Part shown: piece after piece, positions 1-8,596 of the stretch
Position numbering within the stretch: position 1 is the first letter of the stretch
How the letters are laid out: every line of letters begins with the position of its first letter
Source: Thiofilum sp.
GTDB lineage: Bacteria; Pseudomonadota; Gammaproteobacteria; Thiotrichales; Thiotrichaceae
Direction: 5' to 3'
DNA: 64,000 nt
Assembly (NCBI RefSeq): GCF_016711335.1
Contig: NZ_JADJTF010000001.1
Coordinates: forward strand, 2,604,001-2,668,000
Made by a program: the position numbers and the translations under genes
Notes under the pieces: model-generated
Told to the model about the DNA's origin: nothing
The model's database searches: none
Seen by the model: only the letters and a program-made list of their open reading frames with translations

Positions 1-1260
1 GTTTGCGTTATGAACGCATGGTTCAGAGTTACATGAAGGTCAGTGAGCCGCTGAGTGCAGGTATGAAAGCCTTGAACGATGGGGTGAGCAGTTTTGCCCA
101 CACACAAGCGGCGTGGCGTTTTTATGCGAATCCGATGGTGAGTTTGTCAGTGCTGCAAGCGCCGTTAACGGCAGCGGCTCATGAGGGCATTACGGAGCGC
201 TGTGGTTCGTATGCGTTGTGTATCCACGATTGGTCGCGGTTAGCGTATCGTCATGCGAATAAGGCAGATCGTTATGCGATTACGCATGCCAGCGATCAAG
301 GCTATGATTTACAAAGTAGTTTAGTCATCAGTGATCAAACCGGTGAACCGATTGCCCCGGTAGCGCAATGCCTAGTGAGTGGAGTGGGTCGTCAAGCACG
401 TATGAGGAGGAGGTGTTAACGCCTCGTACGCATTTGGATGAGGTGAGCCGTGCGATGGAGCATCTGGAGGGCTTAGGGTTTTCCCGTCCCTTGGTTCATC
501 TGATGGATCGCGAAGGGGATTCGGTGGGTCATTACCGTCGTTGGCAGTCATCCGGGGATTCAGTGGTTGGTTCGTATTCGGGACAACCCGCAGTTGACCT
601 ATCAAGGGTCGGCTCTAGCCAGTAAAACCCTAGCAGAGCAGCTCACCTACCATCGAGCCAGAACCGTACAGGTTCAGGGTAAACCCCATGAACAATACGT
701 GGGCGAAATACCGGTGAGTGTAACCCGTCGGTCTAAACCGAGCTGTAAAAAGCAGGTCCAACCCTCGGTCGCGGGGGAGCCGGTGATGGCACGCTTGGTG
801 GTCAGTCGCCTCTTCAATGAACAAGGGGACATGATCGCTCAGTGGTTATTGCTCACTACCCTCACAGCCCCCACCGCCGACACACTGGTCTTGTGGTACT
901 ACTGGCGTTGGCAGATTGAGAGTTTCTTTAAACTACTCAAATCCGCCGGACATCAACTCGAAGCGTGGCAACAGGAGTCTGCACTAGCCGTCGCGAAACG
1001 GCTTTTGGTCACGAGTATATACTTGTGTCACCGTCTGGGCGATTGCCGTGAGTCCTCAACCGGAAGTACAGCAACTTCGGCAGTTGTTGATTCGCTTGAG
1101 TGGTCGACAGATGCGTTCTAAGGTCACCTTTACTTACCCAGCCTTATTAGCTGGGTTAGAAACTTTTCTGGCGTTAGTCCAGCTACTGGACTCGTATTCA
1201 CCCGCAGAGATTCAAACCCTCTCCCAGACCCTCCGTTCGGTAATGCATAAAAATGTGTAG
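1..1260 (+). pseudogene. IS4-family transposase, broken by three frameshifts
   Basis: The reading frame shifts three times (near 370-415, near 555-566 and near 1015-1021), yet the conceptual product is collinear with an IS4-family DDE transposase. The first catalytic Asp lies in CIHDWSRL (about 210-235), the second in LMDREGD (about 500-520). The C-terminal signature Y-2-R-3-E-6-K is perfect in YYWRWQIESFFKLLK (about 895-940). The last segment continues as TVWAIAVSP and ends at 1258-1260. The three shifts make this a dead copy. The window starts inside or just before the gene, so the left terminal repeat and true start cannot be seen. The product would have been about 415 residues. Confidence 0.85.
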
Positions 1261-1303
1261 ATACTTATGCCCGCAAGGGGTGGAGGAGTGCATAACTCTT
1301 GCT

Positions 1304-1329
1304 CCCTTCCCCCCTTGTGGGGGCAAGGG
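1304..1329. repeat. C-tract/G-tract hairpin downstream of the IS4 remnant
   Basis: The arms CCCTTCCCCC and GGGGGCAAGGG can pair, with one bulged C, around a short loop. A second G-rich stretch (about 1330-1343) follows. This could be a terminator-like structure or a degraded transposon end. No T-tract follows on the plus strand, so it is recorded as a repeat only. Confidence 0.4.
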
Positions 1330-1436
1330 TTGGGGATGGGGGGTAAGTCTAAATGATTCGAGGCTAATAGCCATTGAGCAGTAGATGGGCTATGATGCGC
1401 ACCGCATAACAACTGACCAAAACAAAGGGGGCTAGC

Positions 1437-2048
1437 ATGAAACGTTTTATGAATTATGTTTTCGCAACCATGATTGCATTAGTAGGTATGAATGCTACTT
1501 TTGCGGAAGAGGCGAAACCAGCAACGGGAGGCACAATGTCTACAAATCCAAAAGTATTGCTCGAAACTAGCAAAGGTAATATCACTATCGAATTGGACGC
1601 AAAAAGCGCACCGATTAGCACCGAAAACTTTTTAGGTTATGTGCGTGATGGTTTTTATGATGGTTTGGTTTTCCATCGCGTGATTCCTAATTTTATGATT
1701 CAAGGCGGTGGCATGAATGAAGCGATGCAAGAAAAATCCACTAAAGCACCGATCAGAAATGAAGCCAATAATGGTCTGAAAAACATGCGTGGTACCTTAG
1801 CGATGGCACGTACTAACGTGCCTCATTCTGCGTCTTCGCAGTTCTTTATTAATACTAAAGACAATGATTTCCTCAATTTCCGCTCTGAAACACCACAAGG
1901 CTGGGGCTATGCGGTATTTGGTAAAGTGACAGCGGGTATGGATGTGGTTGATGCGATTGAAAAAGTTAGAACAGGCTCAAAAGGTCGTCATGATGATGTA
2001 CCTGTTGAAGCGGTAACGATTGTAAAAGCAACCGAAATCAAAGAATAA
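1437..2048 (+). CDS. Exported cyclophilin-type peptidyl-prolyl cis-trans isomerase
   Basis: A 203-residue protein with a signal peptide (MKRFMNY, hydrophobic core, cleavage near TFAEEA, residue 23), followed by a bacterial cyclophilin domain from about residue 35. Conserved pieces are FHRVIPNFMIQGG, the PHSASSQFFIN active-site strand and the WGYAVFGKV segment. Cyclophilins isomerise Xaa-Pro bonds during folding. The signal peptide implies a periplasmic site, as for PpiA, although the domain is also close to cytoplasmic PpiB. A G-rich Shine-Dalgarno sequence (AAAGGGGG) precedes the ATG. The gene stands alone and is followed by a strong terminator. Confidence 0.93.
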   Translation: MKRFMNYVFATMIALVGMNATFAEEAKPATGGTMSTNPKVLLETSKGNITIELDAKSAPISTENFLGYVRDGFYDGLVFHRVIPNFMIQGGGMNEAMQEKSTKAPIRNEANNGLKNMRGTLAMARTNVPHSASSQFFINTKDNDFLNFRSETPQGWGYAVFGKVTAGMDVVDAIEKVRTGSKGRHDDVPVEAVTIVKATEIKE

Positions 2049-2075
2049 ATGAAGCATTGGTTTTAGTTGACTTGC

Positions 2076-2101
2076 AAACGGCTCCTTAGGGAGCCGTTTT
2101 T
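2076..2101 (+). terminator. Rho-independent terminator after the cyclophilin gene
   Basis: A perfect 10-bp stem (AAACGGCTCC / GGAGCCGTTT, 2076-2085 and 2090-2099) with loop TTAG, followed by T residues, lies 28 bases after the cyclophilin stop codon. Confidence 0.9.
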
Positions 2102-2125
2102 GTATGGATAAGTTGTAGGAGTGAG

Positions 2126-2740
2126 ATGATGAATACCATTCAAATAGGGGCGCGTACTTTAATCCCCTCCAAAGTGGTTTGTATTGGGCGCAATTATGTC
2201 GATCATATCGCTGAGCTGAATAATGAAATACCTGATGATATGGTGGTTTTTATTAAACCTAATTCCGCTATTAGCTCAACCTTAAAAGCCTTTCACCAAG
2301 AGCCGATTCACTATGAAGGCGAATTATGTTTTGTGTATGAACAAGGGCGCTTTAGTGCGGTAGGTTTTGGTTTAGATTTAACTAAGCGTGGTTTGCAAAA
2401 TAAACTGAAAGCCAAAGGACTACCTTGGGAGCGAGCAAAAGCATTTGATGGTGCAGCCTTATTTAGTGAGTTTGTGCCTATTCATGCCGATGATAACGCT
2501 TTTACGTTTGATCTCAGTATTGATCAGCAAATCGTACAACAGGGCAATAGGGGTTTAATGATTTATTCGCCGGATACTATTTTAAGTGAATTGAGTACTT
2601 TCATTACTTTAAATGACGGCGATATTGTGATGACGGGTACTCCGAAAGGCGTGGGAGAGATTAATGCGGGTGCTAGTTTTACGGGACAGGTTTATTTAGC
2701 TGAGCAGTTGCTTGTGACTCAGACGTGGAGGGCGGAATAA
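2126..2740 (+). CDS. Fumarylacetoacetate hydrolase (FAH) family protein
   Basis: A 204-residue protein matching the short, single-domain FAH family (YcgM/FAHD1-like acylpyruvate hydrolases and decarboxylases). It has the N-terminal CIGRNYVDHIAEL motif, FIKPNSAI, the metal-binding HYEGELCFV glutamates and the C-terminal VMTGTPKGVG signature. These enzymes cleave or decarboxylate C-C bonds in 2-oxo acids with a divalent metal, in the cytoplasm. The substrate cannot be told from sequence. Two in-frame ATG codons (2126 and 2129) follow the Shine-Dalgarno TAGGAG; the second has the better spacing. Confidence 0.88.
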   Translation: MMNTIQIGARTLIPSKVVCIGRNYVDHIAELNNEIPDDMVVFIKPNSAISSTLKAFHQEPIHYEGELCFVYEQGRFSAVGFGLDLTKRGLQNKLKAKGLPWERAKAFDGAALFSEFVPIHADDNAFTFDLSIDQQIVQQGNRGLMIYSPDTILSELSTFITLNDGDIVMTGTPKGVGEINAGASFTGQVYLAEQLLVTQTWRAE

Positions 2741-2822
2741 ATAAGGCTAAGACTATCTATTGGGAACAATGGTAGCGATAAGCGAGTCTCAGTTATGATG
2801 ATGTAAAAGCTAAGAGAGTATT

Positions 2823-3356
2823 ATGATGACTGATCGAAATCGTTCTATTAAAGCCATACCACGTCGAGGCTTTTTGCAAGGTTTGTTAGGTTTGGGTGCA
2901 TTGGTGGGGCTTAGTGGGCTAGGCATACGGTCTTTACAGGCCGAAAGTGTGGTGAAGTCGCCTTTTCCGGTGCAAAAATCGGTGCAGGAGTGGAAGCAAC
3001 AACTGACTCCTGAGCAGTATGCGGTGTTGCGTGAGCATGATACCGAGCGCCCTAATACTAGCCCTTTATTGCATGAGAAGCGTGCGGGAATTTTCCACTG
3101 TGCTGGTTGTGATAATGAGCTGTATGACAATGCCACCAAGTTTGATAGCGGTACGGGTTGGCCGAGTTTCTATCAGGCACTCGAAGGGGCGGTAGGTACT
3201 CAAGAAGATCGTTCGTGGTTTATGAGCCGCGTGGAGGTACATTGTGCTGATTGTGGCGGACATTTAGGGCATATTTTTGATGATGGCCCTGCACCCACCG
3301 GAAAGCGCCATTGCATTAATGGAGTCGCCATGACCTTTAAGCCTAAAGCAGCATAA
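2823..3356 (+). CDS. msrB: Tat-exported peptide methionine-R-sulfoxide reductase
   Basis: A 177-residue protein. The N-terminus has a twin-arginine signal (PRRGFLQG) followed by a glycine/leucine-rich hydrophobic stretch and an AE cleavage region near residue 40. The MsrB domain follows, with two zinc CxxC pairs (CAGC and CADC), GTGWPSF, GGHLGHIFDDGP and the catalytic Cys in RHCINGVAMTF (about C164). MsrB reduces methionine-R-sulfoxide in oxidised proteins. Export by Tat places it in the periplasm, in contrast to the usual cytoplasmic enzyme of about 140 residues. Two adjacent ATG codons (2823, 2826) could start it. Confidence 0.95.
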   Translation: MMTDRNRSIKAIPRRGFLQGLLGLGALVGLSGLGIRSLQAESVVKSPFPVQKSVQEWKQQLTPEQYAVLREHDTERPNTSPLLHEKRAGIFHCAGCDNELYDNATKFDSGTGWPSFYQALEGAVGTQEDRSWFMSRVEVHCADCGGHLGHIFDDGPAPTGKRHCINGVAMTFKPKAA

Positions 3357-3442
3357 ATCCATTTTTATCTAAAATTCATTTCATAGTTAAACCCTGATTC
3401 GTCTAAACTAGACTTTATACTAAGTCCTGTTAGGGTTTAACT

Positions 3443-4633
3443 ATGCTGCCCGCTATTCTACGTCAAGCTTCTGCTTATATTCTTAATCGTAATCTCCCCA
3501 GCTATAAACGCTTTTTGTATCAGGCTATTGATTTTAAAGAGCATTTGATTGGAGTTAAGGGAGCACGGGGTTGTGGTAAGACCACCTTATTATTGCAATA
3601 TGCTCAAAGTACAGGCTTAGAGCCACAACGAATTTTATATATTGCTTGTGATCATCCGGCGATGATTGATGTGAGTTTATATGAGCTAGCCCAAACCTTT
3701 TATCAAGAAGGTGGGGAGCTATTGCTGATTGATGAAATTCATAAGGTCAAGGGCTTTGCCGCTCACCTAAAAGCTATACGTGATACTTTTGATTTACAAG
3801 TACTTTTTTCTGGCTCATCTGCTTTACGTCTAGAGCATGAGTTAGGAGATTTATCACGCCGTGCGGTGGTGTATGACTTACCTGTGTTATCGCTGCGTGA
3901 GTTTATGGAGATTGAAACAGGATTGCGTTTTAAGGCTTATGCTTTAGCTGAAATCGTGCAACAGCATAGTGCGATTGCCGCTCAAGTGATGCAGCAGGTG
4001 CGCCCTATTGAGCAATTTAAAAAATATTTACAGTACGGTGCTTATCCGTTTTATCGTGAATCGGTGGAGAACTATCCACGTAAGCTGTTGGAGGTGATTA
4101 ATCTGACCATCGATGTGGATTTAAATACGCTTTATAGCATTGAAACCGCCAAGCTCGATAAGCTTAAAAAAGTGCTTTATATGCTATGTAGTACTGATCC
4201 CGTGGAGCTAAATATTGCCAAACTCAGTGCGGCGGTAGGTACTTCTTGGGCAACGCTAGCCAAATATTTAGAGCGCATGCAGGCAGGAAGTTTAATTCAT
4301 TTGGTGCGCGGGGGTAGTGGCATGCGAGCGGTCACTAAACCCGACAAGTTATTGTTAAATAATCCGAATTTATTTTATGTGTTGTGTGCACATCCGAGTG
4401 TGGGATCCGTGCGTGAGAGCTTTTTTGTGGCGCAATGTGGGTATCAGCATCAGGTGCATTGTCATGATAAGGGTGATTTTGTGGTGGATGAGCAATGGGT
4501 GTTTGAGATTGGGGGCGCGAGTAAGACCCTGAAGCAATTAGAGGGGCAGGCAAACGGATATGCGCTGGTGGATGATGTGGTATTGGGGGAAGGGAGACGG
4601 ATTCCGCTGTGGTTGTTGGGGATGATGTATTAA
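3443..4633 (+). CDS. AAA_14-type ATPase with DUF4143-like C-terminus
   Basis: A 396-residue cytoplasmic protein. Walker A is GARGCGKTT (about residues 40-48), Walker B is LLLIDEIHK (about 94-102), and FSGSSALRL is a sensor-like motif. The region after about residue 200 looks like the winged-helix/nuclease-like DUF4143 part found behind AAA_14 domains (YGAYPFYRE, VGTSWATLAKYLERM, FEIGGASKTLKQ). Proteins of this family are widespread, often single genes, with unsettled function. It converges with the SEFIR gene; the two stops are 4 bases apart. Confidence 0.8.
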   Translation: MLPAILRQASAYILNRNLPSYKRFLYQAIDFKEHLIGVKGARGCGKTTLLLQYAQSTGLEPQRILYIACDHPAMIDVSLYELAQTFYQEGGELLLIDEIHKVKGFAAHLKAIRDTFDLQVLFSGSSALRLEHELGDLSRRAVVYDLPVLSLREFMEIETGLRFKAYALAEIVQQHSAIAAQVMQQVRPIEQFKKYLQYGAYPFYRESVENYPRKLLEVINLTIDVDLNTLYSIETAKLDKLKKVLYMLCSTDPVELNIAKLSAAVGTSWATLAKYLERMQAGSLIHLVRGGSGMRAVTKPDKLLLNNPNLFYVLCAHPSVGSVRESFFVAQCGYQHQVHCHDKGDFVVDEQWVFEIGGASKTLKQLEGQANGYALVDDVVLGEGRRIPLWLLGMMY

Positions 4634-4637
4634 GCGC

Positions 4638-5354
4638 TTAAGTTACCTTTTTTAAGGCATCCGCAGTCTCAGCAATGATCGCCTCCAAGCGCATTTTTTC
4701 TTCAACACGAGTTTCTAAATCATAGCTTTTATAAAGCGCCCGTAGTTTTTCTTCGAGCCGTGCGCGGCGCTCGGCATTGATGCTAGTCAGTGCACTGGAG
4801 CTATTAGGTGCTGGCGGTGGTGAAGTGTTGTTTTGATTAAGAGTGCTGCTAGAAGTATTGCCTAAAGGTGGGAGTACTTTTTTCGAGCCTAATGGTGGTG
4901 GTATATAAGCAGGTTGTTTAGTTAAATAGCGGTATAAATTATCGTAGTCATCGGGTAGGCGGTAACAGTCATAGGCTCTCAAAGGCAGCGGAACATGATC
5001 TAGACTGCCGTCATGCGGAATTACCGGAATAAATTTATCGTTACGCTGAAACGCGTCATATAAAGTTTGCGAAATCACCACACCTTCAAAATTTACTCCC
5101 CGACCCTTTTCTAAATCCTGCCCACGATAGCGCTGCAAATAAACAGGGGTACACATCAGTAAAACAAAATCAGCCGTTTCAATCTGTTGCTCCATCCATT
5201 TAATCCAACCTTCACGGGGTGAGCCATTAAGGTATTGATCAATTAAAGCATCTATGCCGTCTGTGCGTAACTGATCCGCAATAGAGCGCACAAAATCACG
5301 GTGAGTTGAAGAGTCATGGCTGTAACTAATGAATACTTTAGGGGATGTAGTCAT
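4638..5354 (-). CDS. SEFIR/TIR-like domain protein with C-terminal coiled coil
   Basis: A 238-residue protein. Residues 1-150 carry a SEFIR (TIR-related) domain: KVFISYSHDS at the N-terminus, EQQIETADFVLLMCTPVYL, the basic loop with GRGVNFEG, and FIPVIPHD. A Pro/Ser/Asn-rich linker (about 150-190) leads to a charged C-terminal helix pair (ERRARLEEKLRALYKSYDLE and what follows). This resembles effector-associated adaptor helices seen in bacterial conflict proteins. SEFIR proteins in bacteria are proposed signalling or defence components; any NADase activity is unproven. It is a single gene with no obvious partner, converging with the AAA_14 ATPase. Confidence 0.8.
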   Translation of the reverse strand: MTTSPKVFISYSHDSSTHRDFVRSIADQLRTDGIDALIDQYLNGSPREGWIKWMEQQIETADFVLLMCTPVYLQRYRGQDLEKGRGVNFEGVVISQTLYDAFQRNDKFIPVIPHDGSLDHVPLPLRAYDCYRLPDDYDNLYRYLTKQPAYIPPPLGSKKVLPPLGNTSSSTLNQNNTSPPPAPNSSSALTSINAERRARLEEKLRALYKSYDLETRVEEKMRLEAIIAETADALKKVT

Positions 5355-5453
5355 GGGGTGTACCTACTCAGGGATGCTGATTTAATTATACACAATTTTA
5401 AGCACTGGATACGGTAAAAACCTTATTAAATAGCTACTACGTTTACCTAAGAC

Positions 5454-6107
5454 TTACCACGCTTTACGCACAAAACTATCTTTAGGAATAAGCTGTTGTT
5501 GCATTAGCTTATCTTTCCAAGTATTAGCGCTCGTAGCATTAGCAAACTCTCCAATCATAATATGATATTGATTGGGCTTATTAGGGGCTATTTTGTAGTA
5601 GCTTTTAGCGGTATTTAAATAAGGTTGGAGTTTAGTAGTGAGTTTTTCAGCCTGCGCTTGGTCAGACAATGAAGCGATTTGAATAATAAATTTAGTTTCA
5701 GTTAAAGGATTAAGAGGTTGTGCCGTATTGGGTTGGGTAGGTTTTATAATTTCATTAGCGCGAATAATTAAACTAATAATTTCAGTATTCCAGTATTTAG
5801 GTAAATACATGATACCTTGATAGGGGGAGATTAATTGGTATTGAGTGTTATTAATAGCCAGCTTTAGTTTGTCGCCTTCTGCAACATGAGGTGGAAGGGT
5901 TAATCTGAATACCCCTTTCTGATCTGAGGCGGCACTGATTTGATAGGCGTCTATCGTGACAGTGATGTTAGGAATCGGCTTGCCTGCGGTTGTCAAAACC
6001 TCCCCTGTCAATACAATGCTGGTTGCTTGGGCAATGGTGGATAGGCTCAATCCTATTAGAGTTGGTATTAGGGAGATGAGTAGTTTTCTCCATAGATTCA
6101 AAGACAT
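5454..6107 (-). CDS. Secreted SPOR-domain protein with carboxypeptidase-regulatory-like domain
   Basis: A 217-residue protein. A signal peptide (LWRKLLIS, hydrophobic to about residue 28, cleavage after AQA) is followed by a beta-sandwich region (about 30-90; LTGEVLTTAGKPIPNITVT, SDQKGVFRL) like carboxypeptidase-regulatory-like domains. A SPOR domain closes the protein (about 135-217; FIIQIASLSDQAQAEKL, YHIMIGEFAN, IPKDSFVRKAW). SPOR domains bind denuded peptidoglycan at division sites, so a periplasmic cell-wall role is likely. The exact function is unknown. Confidence 0.8.
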   Translation of the reverse strand: MSLNLWRKLLISLIPTLIGLSLSTIAQATSIVLTGEVLTTAGKPIPNITVTIDAYQISAASDQKGVFRLTLPPHVAEGDKLKLAINNTQYQLISPYQGIMYLPKYWNTEIISLIIRANEIIKPTQPNTAQPLNPLTETKFIIQIASLSDQAQAEKLTTKLQPYLNTAKSYYKIAPNKPNQYHIMIGEFANATSANTWKDKLMQQQLIPKDSFVRKAW

Positions 6108-6259
6108 TATGCATAAACCCTCGGCTACTGTGGTGGTAGTACATCATACTATTCTATAGAGCGAGAGTAACCCTAATACGCTTATTTCTTAGCCGATAAG
6201 CATCTCTGTATTAAGGCTAGGAGTGATGCAGTGTTTGAGTTAATAGTCACAATTATTAA

Positions 6260-6832
6260 CTAATTAATGTTAAAAAACTGCTCAATCAAACCCAATACCA
6301 TCCGATACCGCGTAAATCCATGATCCCCACCATTAAAAATCAACTGGTGACAATCACGGTAGTAATGTGCGGCTTGCGTCCAATCCAGCACCTCATCACC
6401 TTTTTCCTGCATCATTAAAATATTATCGGGATAAAGCGGAGCAGATAGTTCTAAAGCTAATAGCTCATTCAAATGCGTCTGAGTAAAGAAATAAGTACTA
6501 TCACCATACCAAGACTTTTGTAAGGTATTAAGTGCAGGCTTGAGTAATTGTGAGGGAGTAACAGCGGGATTGATTAAAACGGCTTTGAGATTAAAACGTG
6601 CTACTAAAACAGTGGCATAAAACCCACCTAAAGAGCTACCTATTAATACGGGAGGTTCAGCGCATTGCTTCATAAGTGTGGTGAGTTGCTCAATAGCTTG
6701 ACTAGGGTAATGCGATAAATCAGGGCATAACCAATCGGTTTCACGACCGTGAGCGGCTAAATAGCGTTTTGTTTCTTGGGCTTTGCCAGATTGTGAGGAG
6801 GAATTAAAACCATGAATATAAAGCCAGCGCAT
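6260..6832 (-). CDS. YqiA-family alpha/beta-hydrolase (esterase)
   Basis: A 190-residue protein of the YqiA/UPF0227 alpha/beta-hydrolase family. The N-terminus LYIHGFNSSSQSGKAQ carries the oxyanion region. The nucleophile elbow is GSSLGGFYA (about residues 65-73). A catalytic Asp is likely in QEKGDEVLDW and the His in NGGDHGFTRY (about 170). These are small cytoplasmic esterases of uncertain natural substrate. In E. coli the relative sits near parE, but here the neighbours differ. Confidence 0.85.
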   Translation of the reverse strand: MRWLYIHGFNSSSQSGKAQETKRYLAAHGRETDWLCPDLSHYPSQAIEQLTTLMKQCAEPPVLIGSSLGGFYATVLVARFNLKAVLINPAVTPSQLLKPALNTLQKSWYGDSTYFFTQTHLNELLALELSAPLYPDNILMMQEKGDEVLDWTQAAHYYRDCHQLIFNGGDHGFTRYRMVLGLIEQFFNIN

Positions 6833-6847
6833 GATTGACTCTCAACT

Positions 6848-6878
6848 AGGTATGATGATGAATCATACCATCATACCT
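6848..6878. repeat. Inverted repeat between the esterase and the small gene
   Basis: A perfect 10-bp inverted repeat AGGTATGATG / CATCATACCT (6848-6857 and 6869-6878), with further self-complementarity in the loop. It lies 15 bases upstream of the YqiA-like gene and downstream of the 64-residue gene. It could end the latter's transcript or bind a regulator of the former. Confidence 0.5.
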
Positions 6879-6903
6879 AATCATGAGAGCGTCAGACGCG
6901 AGA

Positions 6904-7098
6904 TTAATTAGTCCACTCTTTATAAGCTTCTAAATCACGCTCTTTACCAGCGGCATAGCCTGCTTCATACGCTTCAGTAATGCGCTGTTCTTCGCGCTCT
7001 GGTATTAATAAATAACCACATTGGAAGCCTTGTACAAACTCTGGATCAGTACCTGCCTGTTCCATTGTAACTACGGCATCGTAATATTGTTGATTCAT
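6904..7098 (-). CDS. Small conserved-looking acidic protein, unknown function
   Basis: A 64-residue protein rich in Glu, Tyr and Ala, with no membrane segment. The C-terminal half is an alpha-helical EAYEAGYAAGKERDLEAY segment. A good Shine-Dalgarno sequence (GAGGATGAG) precedes the ATG, which supports translation. It sits 30 bases downstream of the TrpD-like gene on the same strand, so co-transcription is likely. I do not recognise the family. Confidence 0.6.
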   Translation of the reverse strand: MNQQYYDAVVTMEQAGTDPEFVQGFQCGYLLIPEREEQRITEAYEAGYAAGKERDLEAYKEWTN

Positions 7099-7128
7099 GC
7101 TCTCATCCTCTATCTAAAACTAAAATAA

Positions 7129-8250
7129 TTAAGCTGCCGCTTTAAATACGGCTAAGGCGCGACCACTATCGAGTACAGTACGTACAGCGTGTGCCGCATC
7201 GGTGAGTTGGGAATAACGCCCTAAATGGGTTAGTGCGATAGCGCTGGCATAGACAATACTGTCGTACATTAAGCCTTTTTCACCGCCAAGTGCCGCCAAA
7301 CCTAGTTGAGCTGAACGCTCAGCTAGCGCATCGCTATTAACGGTGGTACTAATATTATCTTGCGCTTCTACCGCTGGCAGATCATCAGGCAATGGAATAG
7401 CGCGTGTAGGGGAGTCAATATCTAGTTCTCTGGGGCTTAGATCCCATTGCGTTAATGCGCTATCAGCGTGGTAATAGAATAATTTTCCAGCTTGTTGTAA
7501 GGAGGGAATAATGCCGCCTTCCACACCGCGTACAAACATAGCACTGGTGAATCCAGCCTGACGTGCCAGATATTCATAAATCGGTGGGTAAGCCGTGTGC
7601 ACATAACCACCCATGCAATGCGTTTGCTCAGCGCCTCGAATCGGACCAATTAAAGTCTCGACTGTAGTCAGTACTTGACGTTTGATCATGCGCTGGCGAA
7701 TGGGGATTAAATCATGTAGCTGAGGAGCGAATTGGCTTTGATCAATATAGGTCCAACCGATTTGCTCTAATTGTCGGCAAGCTGCTTCAGGACTTAACTG
7801 TACGTTTAACCCTGCTGCTTTTAAAATCTTGTGATGAGTTGCCCCGTATTTGGGTCCTACTTGATTGAGACCGTGAATAACTGCGTATTCTCCCATTGCT
7901 GCCAGTACCGCAGGCACAAAGCTAGAAGCAGGGATACCACGAGCATAGCCATCATAGGGGTCAGAGAAATCAATAACCGAGGGTACTTTAGCGGTTTGAA
8001 TTTGAGCCGTATCTACAATGGCTTGCAGCGTACCGCGATTTTCCGCCTCCGTTTCACGCTTCATCCGTAGCGCGATAAAGTACACCGCTACTTGGACTGG
8101 ATCCGCAGCACCACTAAGAATGTAGCGCATGGCATGGTAGGCCTCCTCATAGCTTAAATCCTTACTGTATTCAGGACCGGTGGCTACTTTTTGGATGCAC
8201 TGGCGTAAATTACGCTTAAGTTCTAAGTCTGTCATCATAGGTTCATTCAT
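7129..8250 (-). CDS. TrpD-like anthranilate phosphoribosyltransferase family protein
   Basis: A 373-residue protein with the nucleoside phosphorylase class III/TrpD fold: N-terminal helical domain (EEAYHAMRYILSGAADPVQV, about 27-47), then the catalytic domain with PYDGYARGIPASSFVPAVLAA. The GTGGD phosphoribosyl-diphosphate loop of true TrpD is not recognisable. The HGNR-type anthranilate loop is replaced by HGLNQVGPKYGATHHKILKA. It is therefore more like the TrpD2/YbiB class of TrpD paralogues, some of which bind nucleic acid, than the tryptophan enzyme. No other trp gene is nearby. The substrate is unknown. Confidence 0.75.
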   Translation of the reverse strand: MNEPMMTDLELKRNLRQCIQKVATGPEYSKDLSYEEAYHAMRYILSGAADPVQVAVYFIALRMKRETEAENRGTLQAIVDTAQIQTAKVPSVIDFSDPYDGYARGIPASSFVPAVLAAMGEYAVIHGLNQVGPKYGATHHKILKAAGLNVQLSPEAACRQLEQIGWTYIDQSQFAPQLHDLIPIRQRMIKRQVLTTVETLIGPIRGAEQTHCMGGYVHTAYPPIYEYLARQAGFTSAMFVRGVEGGIIPSLQQAGKLFYYHADSALTQWDLSPRELDIDSPTRAIPLPDDLPAVEAQDNISTTVNSDALAERSAQLGLAALGGEKGLMYDSIVYASAIALTHLGRYSQLTDAAHAVRTVLDSGRALAVFKAAA

Positions 8251-8596
8251 GGGGTTAGAGTGTAGAAATCGGGCTAGTAATACTAAATACCCCTATCGGG
8301 GTAAAGAGAGCGCTACCTTAGATTATTAAAGCCGAACAGTTGAGTAGGTGATAGCGTTTAATGAGTCAAGCGATCAAGAACATCATCAGAGCTTAAGTAC
8401 CTCGGTGCTTAGTGCTAAGGGTGCTTTATTCAGTACTTAGCTGGTTAAATCATGCAATTTTTTAAAATCTGTAAAAACATAGTTTTATAAAATTTTGTGA
8501 ACTTGTAAGCTCTCTCTTGAGGGTGTGACTTAGCTATAAAAACTGTTGGGATAGTGTAGCTTGTATTTTTACCACGCTGAGTTAAAGGATTGAGAA
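8251..8596. other. Intergenic region between divergent TrpD-like and protease genes
   Basis: 346 bases holding the promoters of the two divergent genes. A 6-bp hairpin TACCCC-TATC-GGGGTA lies at 8288-8303. An AT-rich stretch occurs at about 8450-8500. No promoter hexamer pair was convincing and no ORF is credible. Confidence 0.5.

Noticed and set aside
6904..7098. Ribosome modulation factor-like assignment for the 64-residue protein
   Set aside because: Only the loose GYAAG resemblance; the protein is acidic whereas RMF is basic.
7129..8250. Assignment as trpD of tryptophan biosynthesis
   Set aside because: Key substrate-binding loops are not conserved and no trp genes are adjacent.
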